The translations under genes and the position numbers were made by a program. From positions 1-11,028 of the forward strand of contig JARGOW010000002.1 of the NCBI GenBank assembly GCA_029212955.1: a DNA stretch of 11,028 nt. Reading direction: 5' to 3'. Below, piece by piece: positions 7,601 to 11,028 of the stretch. This DNA comes from Planctomycetota bacterium. GTDB taxonomy: Bacteria > Planctomycetota > UBA1135 > GCA-002686595. Within the stretch, counting starts at the first letter, position 1, and each line of letters begins with the position of its first letter. The notes below the pieces were generated by a model, which ran no database searches, had not been told where the DNA came from, and was given only the letters and a program-made list of their open reading frames with translations.

Positions 7601-9613
7601 ATCCGAGCTGAGGAGCAGCGTCGTCGCGCGCTTTTCTCCGCCGATCACCGACACCACCCAGACGCCGGGCCCCGCGACGGGGACCTCTAGTTGGAATTCC
7701 ATGGGTGAGTACTGGGAGTACTCGGCAACGGAGTGTGTGAAGTGTTTCTCCGGAGCGATCAAGTCCAAGTCCAGATCCTCCACCCTGGCGTGGGTGCGGT
7801 GTTTTCGGAAATAGGACTCGAGGTCGAGGGCGTGCACGTGGACTTCCAGGGATTCGATATTGCGGGTTTGCACCTTTATGCGCGCAGGTTCGTTCGTGCG
7901 GGCGGTGCGCTGGGTGACGATGGAAAGGTTGGTGCGGACCATGGCCTCCAGTCGTGATTGGGCCCGTCCGGAATAGGATCCAAAAGTGACCCTGCGATAG
8001 GCTTCTACGGCCGCGCCCGCGTCGAGCAGTTTGTCTTCCAGGGTCTGACCGATGTGGAATAGGGACATGCTGGCTGCATCGTTCGTCCCCTGACTGGCGG
8101 CGCAGAGTTCCCATTGTGCGATCGCCTTGCGGTACAGGGATTCCGCGTCCGCATCGTTGCCATCCGACTGGGCCTCTTCGATGTAGGTGCTACCAATGGC
8201 GAACTGGATGCCCGCAACGGCTTTGTCCAGTGGGTGGCGGGTGAGGTATTGATTGAATCCTTCTCGGGCTTCGTGGGCGATTCCAAACTCGGAATCCAAA
8301 ATGCTCTGCTGCGCGTTCGACCAGTTCACACCATCGGGATAGCGCCGGGTGTATTCGCCAAAGACTCGAATGGCGTCGTTGAAACGACCGCGTTGCTTGA
8401 GCGCGAGTCCCTTGGTGTAGAGTGCCGACCGAAGGAGTCTTTCGTGGGAAGCCCGCAGACTCTCCTGCTTCGCGGGTGCGAGTCCCGAGTATTGTCCGTC
8501 GCTGGGGACCATGGCCAAGACGTGCTCCCAGGCGGCTAGCTGCTCGTCGCCGGAGGTATTGCGGGCGATGGATGTGGCTACGGTGATTCTTTCAGCGTAG
8601 TCGGGGTAGAGTGCGAGGGTTTTCTCCCAGGCGGAAAGGGCCAGGGGAATCCGTTTGGATGTGAGCCAGGAGTCGCCGAGCTGGTGTTGGGCCTTGGCCA
8701 TGGAGCGGCGGATGGTACGGGCGAGGGCTTGTTCGGTCCCGCCGGTTTCGAGTTGTTCGGTGCCAGCGCGTAGCAAGTTTTGCAAGACTCGGCGCTGTTG
8801 GCGGGCCGATGATCCGAGGCCCGCACATTGGGCCAAGGCCAAGCGTGCTTCCCAATGCTTGGCGATGGTCCGGTCATCCACTAGCTCGAGGTAATTCGAG
8901 AACTGGCGAGTGGCTTTGGCGAAGTCTCCAAGTTCCTGATGGCTGCGTCCCATGGCGAATGCGGCATGGGCGCGAACGTCCGGGGTCGCTTGGAGGGCGT
9001 AGGCTTTGGAGTAAAGCTCCACCGCTTGGCGATGGCGCGGGCTTGGGGATTCGGGGTCGGTGGGATCCTGGGGAGCGGCCATCAGATCGGCCAGGCCGTT
9101 GTAGATGCCGGCCAGTTCCGCCTGGCGATTTTCGGAGAGCAGGTGGGCGGCCGCATCGCGGTAAATGCTCTCGGCCAAGGTGAAGTCTCGGGTTTGTTGG
9201 GCGATTTCCGCCCGGCGGTAGGTGCTGCGCAGAATCCAGGGGCTTTTGGGGTACGCGCTCGGGAGTTCCTCAAACTTCGCCCCGGCCTCGGCCCAACGTT
9301 CCGCGTTCTGCAGGGCCACACCCTGGTAGAAAGCCCAAAGGTCCGCGGATTCAGGTTCGGCGGTTTGGAGGTCGGTGAGCAACTCCAGTGCCTTTTCGGT
9401 TTCCCCTGAGGTGATGGCCTTACGCACACTTTCGGGCGGCGCGGGCAAGGAAGGGTTGCTGGGAGCATCCTTGGTGGTGAAGCCGGCGGTGGCCCAGCCT
9501 CCCATGCCCATCAGGCACAGGACCGCCAAGAGGGGGAGCCAACGCGCCTGGTTTCTGGTTCCTGCGGTGGAGAGAGATGCGGAAAAGTGGTGGGGGGAGC
9601 TCGTACTTTTCAT
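1697..9613 (-). CDS. Giant alpha-2-macroglobulin-like protein with N- and C-terminal TPR/macroglobulin modules, no thioester motif
   Basis: One uninterrupted frame of 2638 codons from ATG 9611-9613 to TAG 1697-1699. The frame extends to a TTG at 9734-9736, but the ATG is preferred: it places a hydrophobic segment (about residues 25-43) with an ATA cleavage-like site near the N-terminus. Neither start has a clear Shine-Dalgarno. Cys33 is not in a good lipobox, so export by signal peptidase I or a membrane anchor is more likely than a lipoprotein. Order: TPR-like helical repeats (about 64-560); macroglobulin-like domain (573-730); MG2-type domain with YSERPAYRPGG at 771-781; further MG domains and a bait-region-type domain (to about 1230); charged Gly-rich insert (1252-1348); the conserved A2M segment with TDANG and WPNRSTRWRLTAHG (1352-1430); alpha/alpha thioester-type domain with GGGWSWGG (1617-1624); beta domain like the receptor-binding end (to about 2050); a second TPR array (2062-2385); a second macroglobulin-like domain (2396-2575); polar tail. 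Known bacterial A2Ms are envelope protease traps. Here the Cys-x-Glu-Gln site is absent (Cys1564-Arg-Trp-Asn), so trapping without covalent linkage, or a scaffold role, is inferred. Confidence 0.9.
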   Translation of the reverse strand: MKSTSSPHHFSASLSTAGTRNQARWLPLLAVLCLMGMGGWATAGFTTKDAPSNPSLPAPPESVRKAITSGETEKALELLTDLQTAEPESADLWAFYQGVALQNAERWAEAGAKFEELPSAYPKSPWILRSTYRRAEIAQQTRDFTLAESIYRDAAAHLLSENRQAELAGIYNGLADLMAAPQDPTDPESPSPRHRQAVELYSKAYALQATPDVRAHAAFAMGRSHQELGDFAKATRQFSNYLELVDDRTIAKHWEARLALAQCAGLGSSARQQRRVLQNLLRAGTEQLETGGTEQALARTIRRSMAKAQHQLGDSWLTSKRIPLALSAWEKTLALYPDYAERITVATSIARNTSGDEQLAAWEHVLAMVPSDGQYSGLAPAKQESLRASHERLLRSALYTKGLALKQRGRFNDAIRVFGEYTRRYPDGVNWSNAQQSILDSEFGIAHEAREGFNQYLTRHPLDKAVAGIQFAIGSTYIEEAQSDGNDADAESLYRKAIAQWELCAASQGTNDAASMSLFHIGQTLEDKLLDAGAAVEAYRRVTFGSYSGRAQSRLEAMVRTNLSIVTQRTARTNEPARIKVQTRNIESLEVHVHALDLESYFRKHRTHARVEDLDLDLIAPEKHFTHSVAEYSQYSPMEFQLEVPVAGPGVWVVSVIGGEKRATTLLLSSDLDMVVKASNHDVFVFVQDMLKGTPAANVNVLLAVDEGSTSRIVSVTTGDDGVARWQPKGGRLESQNLHALALSGGNVASTGFHNRNLNLGKQLASKSVIYSERPAYRPGGLVHWRAIALKANAGQWTSASSVVSKVALTSPAGRTYRNAEKALSERGSVHGTFQLPDDATPGRWSLVFTGKDLQTTRCHFEVESFRMPMAEVVLTVDKSLAWRGDSVTITAEARTTYGAPLANTLLTWHIPGHGEQRERTNAEGKAEFVLETQEYGEAQFLTVNASLPTENVHGSTQVQLAVSGYSATIETERSLELAGTTFPVVVWTRTPDGQPTGQTMTLRVLRKSSHAQGRWQEELQVEQEIKTDAATGRVSVPIEVAKGGDIVIAVQGRDQFDQRIESRTSLKISGTDDVTKLRLLTSNNLLDLGQTGSMKAVNRSAAGLALMTVETDRVLEYRLVHLPEGTSELQFESKLAHVPTLNVGLAYMDGNRFHEANARFSVQSKLNLEIIPEAETATPAASSRITLRATDGSGQPIQGEFSVAAVEEALFQLYPQRGLNLAQHFAHPGRSFPSISTRTTCQFSYVGSTQAIAQGLLDEAKRVKRENKWKADRKRLLKAPAAVATGRDDWAMSVGEPEEESEEMERFNEMIGIGGGAGGKFGGRSGGRRNLKANGGSSMDDGTGGPPESPTALWIAQLATDANGIGVIDASWPNRSTRWRLTAHGVADGNRFASATSHVTTKSDFFVELLLPPLLSAGDRPQIKVKVHDLAMQPGTVDLELHVLTLSGPTILKAQLELGANAIVEHTFPLLHALTGPQEVQVTAVAVVERDSKRLEAGATRGITVQAQGWKKIVSRSGSLVDQTQLNMELAATGRTLELHFGVTLEDDLISQALGQQLFPTTCRWNGGPVQQASDLMAACSVYSVMQGQSGHPAFGDLQDRIQGLVSSLASSQLGGGGWSWGGMDSEADAHSSAHVAQALSQAATLGWSVDDRTAKRMAEQLRGFLRDASNTDIEMRTHLQYALASMGQGDFAALNRLYRSRAQMSTASKAHLALALAAADRVPMASEVVTEIESAAETTAGRSYWKPTLHASWVTSQVETTALVALAQQAVSRPAKESKKACEFLSARRPWPNPRARGFAVSALARQGLQRLPGQANGFVAVHVIGQGSRRVALNSSSQKRTNVLRYDLPDAAPGSRDSKVTVDLTLSGNVIPQYTAILKGHSTETPQADQVNFLVKSRMFLTKPARYEGQQLSAGFSAVRGVRPWYNQRKQIEAGEVVQLEIQARRHRTRNLVLDGRVEYLEMEVPIPSGLEIHDSRRPGNRPYRLVGNSMIFPLGPMDERRSGRTFRVNLVAAYPGVFPAARVLLRSAYPPELWATSDVADVTLLPEGTASTDGYRMTPDESLALGRALFQDEKYAEARSYLLPLLDEFENKLRPQSLKDVARLLLFASVDGGDPSEIVRYFEIVKQREPDLFVPIEKVLQIGAAYAELGEHERAMLIFRATLNESFGKDLQIVGLLDQQNHWLMATRLLDQLIGEYPNLPLVVETDLTLADRVLRAAPSAHDRKDLRNAGADRAALTGMGIQRLRRFLALNPGSPLSADAALNLVSAYFDLEDHKASASLCSEMAPLHEEPVYQDAFRYSGAVSSWYLGQDDSALVELEEISNAKYTQANGSTMISPNRSLAKYIMAQIYHARKDVEPATRFYREVEEIYPDAALALGSMLDQELDFEEEVLRVHPGETVQFTLTHRNVEQAEMLVYPVDLMTLYLREKDLSRVTQVNLAGVSPKYRGALDLPSGASLRSQELQTTLPLTEPGAYLVILRGGSLHASSLVLISDIELDVDEFTNGQVRVQVSSHKDDAFLKDVDVRVLGSDDGEFSIGKTDLRGLFSADSVRGKATIIARMGHNHYAFHRGTQSLSLERRRNKDSGMQTANPDQAFFFSNVNRMNGVNFDNRAQTLDQEIQAERKGVQVQKAY
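1904..2428 (-). repeat. C-terminal copy of the duplicated macroglobulin-like unit in the A2M-like gene
   Basis: This encodes about residues 2396-2570, directly after the second TPR array. It matches the N-terminal copy by eye: RNVEQAEMLVYPVDLMTLY aligns with RNIESLEVHVHALDLESYF, and EPGAYLVILRGGSLHASSLV aligns with GPGVWVVSVIGGEKRATTLL, followed by an SD(I/L) strand in both. Because the preceding helical repeats are also shared, the whole TPR plus MG unit probably duplicated, with the A2M core lying between the copies. Confidence 0.65.
4913..4942 (-). other. Position of the thioester site in the A2M-like protein, motif lost
   Basis: This encodes QLFPTTCRWN (residues 1558-1567). In thioester-forming A2Ms the beginning of the alpha/alpha domain has Cys-x-Glu-Gln, usually after a Tyr-Pro-Tyr-Gly-like segment. 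The Phe-Pro-x-x-Cys here lies at the matching distance after the LELHFGVTLEDDL strand and before the helices, but Cys1564 is followed by Arg-Trp-Asn. No other Cys-x-Glu-Gln was found in the protein. Confidence 0.65.
5570..5860 (-). other. Low-complexity charged and glycine-rich insert in the A2M-like protein (bait-like linker)
   Basis: This encodes about residues 1252-1348. It has a basic stretch (EAKRVKRENKWKADRKR), an acidic stretch (EPEEESEEMER at 1297-1307), a glycine-rich stretch (IGIGGGAGGKFGGRSGGRR at 1312-1330) and a short polar linker to ESPTALW, where the ordered A2M segment resumes. In A2M proteins the protease-sensitive bait lies in about this position, between the MG6-type fold and the conserved A2M block. 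The many Lys and Arg residues and the flexible composition would suit cleavage, but that is inference. Confidence 0.6.
7424..7897 (-). repeat. N-terminal copy of the duplicated macroglobulin-like unit in the A2M-like gene
   Basis: This encodes about residues 573-730, directly after the first TPR array. Landmarks are RNIESLEVHVHALDLESYF, then GPGVWVVSVIGGEKRATTLL, then an SDLDMVV strand and a TGDDGVARW turn. The same order of landmarks recurs in the C-terminal copy at 1904-2428. In bacterial A2Ms this position corresponds to an MG-type beta sandwich before MG2. The repeat is seen at protein level only; the DNA is too diverged to recombine. Confidence 0.65.
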
Positions 9614-9860
9614 GGTGATCTTGGCGGGGGGCCAGAATTCGTTTCGAAGCGTGCGAAAGGCGCGTAAAAGTCCAACGCAGGCAGGGCCAGATGGGTTGAG
9701 GAAAAGCCCGGAAACGCTCCCTATGTATCGGCTCAAAGTGCGCTGGGGTTGGGCTCCTGGGCCCCAGAGGGGGCTTGGGCATTCCTATATCTAGTAACGG
9801 GGCCCTCAGAGCGCGGGTTGGGCGCATTTGCCGATTCCTGGGCTTTGTAGCGCGGCTGGA

Positions 9861-9866
9861 TAGAAT
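9861..9866 (+). promoter_or_regulatory. Candidate -10 element for the M14-like gene, spaced for a leaderless mRNA
   Basis: TAGAAT matches the TATAAT consensus at 5 of 6 positions. It ends six bases before the ATG at 9873, so transcription would begin at or next to the start codon. No Shine-Dalgarno precedes the ATG. No -35 hexamer is at normal spacing; TTGCCG at 9828-9833 is 27 bases away, too far. The rest of the 259-bp divergent region (9614-9872) shows no convincing promoter for the minus-strand gene. Confidence 0.4.
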
Positions 9867-9872
9867 CCTTAC

Positions 9873-11028
9873 ATGTACAACTCGATTCGAACCCTGTGCG
9901 CCGTGGCGTGCATCGCGGGTCTGGGTGGGAGCGCTTCCGCTGCGCCTGCCTGGCAAGACACCGGAATGGACGCTTCCAGCGCGACATTCCAGGAACTTCC
10001 ACCCAACGGCTACGCAACTCCACAGCAGATGGCGTTGGAGCTCCGGGAACTGGCTGGGGATTCGTCCCGCATGTCCGTCCAGGCCATTGGGAAGACCCAT
10101 TTGGGCACGGCCTTGTCCATGGTCACACTGTCCGATGGGTCGATGGGTCAAACACGCCCGGAGATCTTGATCGTGGCCAACTTGGAGGGGGATCGACCCG
10201 TGGCCAGCGAGGTGGCCATGGGGCTCATTCGCCACCTAGCTCGTGGGGGATCGCCCCTGCTTGAGGTGGCCAGGGTCCATGTGCTTCCCATGGCCAACCC
10301 CGATGGAGCGACCCACGCGTTGGCGGGAGGATTGCCCTGGCGCGGGGCGTCGGTGGACGAGGACCGTGATGGGCGCGCCGATGAGGATGGGCCCACGGAC
10401 TTGGATGGGGATGGCAAGCTGCTATGGCTGCGAGTTCCTTCTGCGGCGGGGGATTGGCATGCTTCGCCGACGGATCCCCGATGTTCGGTCAAAGCCAAGG
10501 ATGTTCGTGAGTATGCGGGGGCCTTTCATTTGCGCCGCGAAGGTCTGGATTCCGATGGGGACCGTGAATTCAGTGAGGATGGCGCTGGTGGCATCGAGGT
10601 CGATGCAAACTTTGCCCATCGTTGGAAGCAATATGCCCCCAAAGCGGGCCCCTATCCGCTGAGCGAGCCCGAGAGTCGGGCCCTGGTGGACTTCATGATC
10701 TCCCATCCCCGCATCGCTTGCGTACTGGTGTTGGACGACGAGGACAATCTTTCGAAAACGCCCAAGGGCAGCGACAAGGTGAAAATTGATTCGACAGACC
10801 CCATGGAAGCGGACGCCGGATTGATCGCCATGCTCGCCAAGCGATTGAAGCCGGAGAAGAAATCCACAAAGGACTCTGAGCCCGTGGAGGAACCGGTTGA
10901 AATCGGATCTTCACCGATCTTGTTGGACGACGAAGGCAATCGGATCGACCCCGGCCGGTATGAACCAGTCACAACGGAAGAGAATCCCAAGGCGGAGGTT
11001 ACGAACATGCCAAGTCGGGTGGCCCCGC
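9873..11028 (+). CDS. M14 carboxypeptidase-like exported protein, probably inactive (3' end outside window)
   Basis: The ATG at 9873 opens 385 codons that run off the window. It is chosen because a typical signal peptide follows: MYNSIR, a hydrophobic core to about residue 19, and an ASA-type cleavage site near 21-23. The fold assignment rests on RPEILIVANLEGDRPVASEV (95-114), the LPMANPDGA turn (138-146), GGIEVDANFAHRW (239-251) and GPYPLSEPESRALVDFM (259-275). These follow the order of M14 carboxypeptidase segments. Three Asp-rich stretches (162-172, 176-181, 226-236) resemble Ca-binding loops and are, as I recall, usual in planctomycete M14 relatives. The zinc motif HxxE is replaced by Glu105-x-x-Arg108, the Asn-Arg pair of the substrate pocket by Asp244-Ala245, and the region of the third zinc ligand reads VLVLDDEDNL without His. 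A binding rather than hydrolytic role is inferred. The stretch from about 325 to 385 is charged and probably a linker. It is divergent to the A2M-like gene. Confidence 0.78.
   Translation, partial: MYNSIRTLCAVACIAGLGGSASAAPAWQDTGMDASSATFQELPPNGYATPQQMALELRELAGDSSRMSVQAIGKTHLGTALSMVTLSDGSMGQTRPEILIVANLEGDRPVASEVAMGLIRHLARGGSPLLEVARVHVLPMANPDGATHALAGGLPWRGASVDEDRDGRADEDGPTDLDGDGKLLWLRVPSAAGDWHASPTDPRCSVKAKDVREYAGAFHLRREGLDSDGDREFSEDGAGGIEVDANFAHRWKQYAPKAGPYPLSEPESRALVDFMISHPRIACVLVLDDEDNLSKTPKGSDKVKIDSTDPMEADAGLIAMLAKRLKPEKKSTKDSEPVEEPVEIGSSPILLDDEGNRIDPGRYEPVTTEENPKAEVTNMPSRVAP

Noticed and set aside
9614..9736. 41-residue N-terminal extension of the A2M-like protein from a TTG
   Set aside because: It would put the hydrophobic export segment about 65 residues in, uses a rarer start codon, and has no ribosome binding site. 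The internal ATG gives a normal signal-like N-terminus.
9741..9780. GC-rich near-palindrome (CTGGGCCCCAG) in the divergent region
   Set aside because: The arms are only five bases, and similar runs of G and C are common here. There is no evidence for an operator or terminator.
9420..10235. 271-codon minus-strand open frame across the divergent region
   Set aside because: It covers both the start of the A2M-like gene in another frame and the antisense of the M14-like signal peptide region. It has no motif and an implausible composition.

Overview
The window is high-GC bacterial DNA with three protein genes, two of them cut by the window edges. It most likely comes from a planctomycete. Three things suggest this from recall of the families: a secreted metallopeptidase-like protein ending in a C-terminal domain I know from planctomycete exoproteins (the Poly30/Saltatorellus and Rohdeia type lineages), a very large alpha-2-macroglobulin (A2M)-like protein with TPR arrays, and an M14-like protein with Asp-rich inserts. 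No database search was possible, so the lineage is an inference.

Layout. Positions 1-1593 (+) hold the 3' part of a secreted multidomain protein: the tail of a fungalysin-like metallopeptidase, an Ig-like domain, a jelly-roll-like domain and a conserved C-terminal domain. A strong hairpin at 1617-1652 lies between this gene and the convergent gene on the minus strand, and can serve both as a terminator. Positions 1697-9613 (-) are one gene of about 2638 codons for an A2M-like exported or membrane-anchored protein. A 259-bp divergent intergenic region follows (9614-9872). From 9873 (+) to the window end there is the 5' part of a gene for an M14 carboxypeptidase-like exported protein.

Most notable observations. 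The A2M-like protein carries a TPR array plus macroglobulin-like domain at its N-terminus, and a second, recognisably homologous TPR plus macroglobulin-like unit after the canonical A2M core. Its thioester domain has lost the Cys-x-Glu-Gln site. The divergent M14-like protein lacks the HxxE zinc motif and the Asn-Arg substrate-binding pair. The window therefore pairs two cell-envelope proteins built on proteolysis-related folds, both apparently without the catalytic or covalent chemistry, next to a probable secreted peptidase. A common role in envelope protein binding or peptidase control is conceivable, but the sequence does not prove it. I saw no tRNA, rRNA, CRISPR array, insertion sequence or phage gene.
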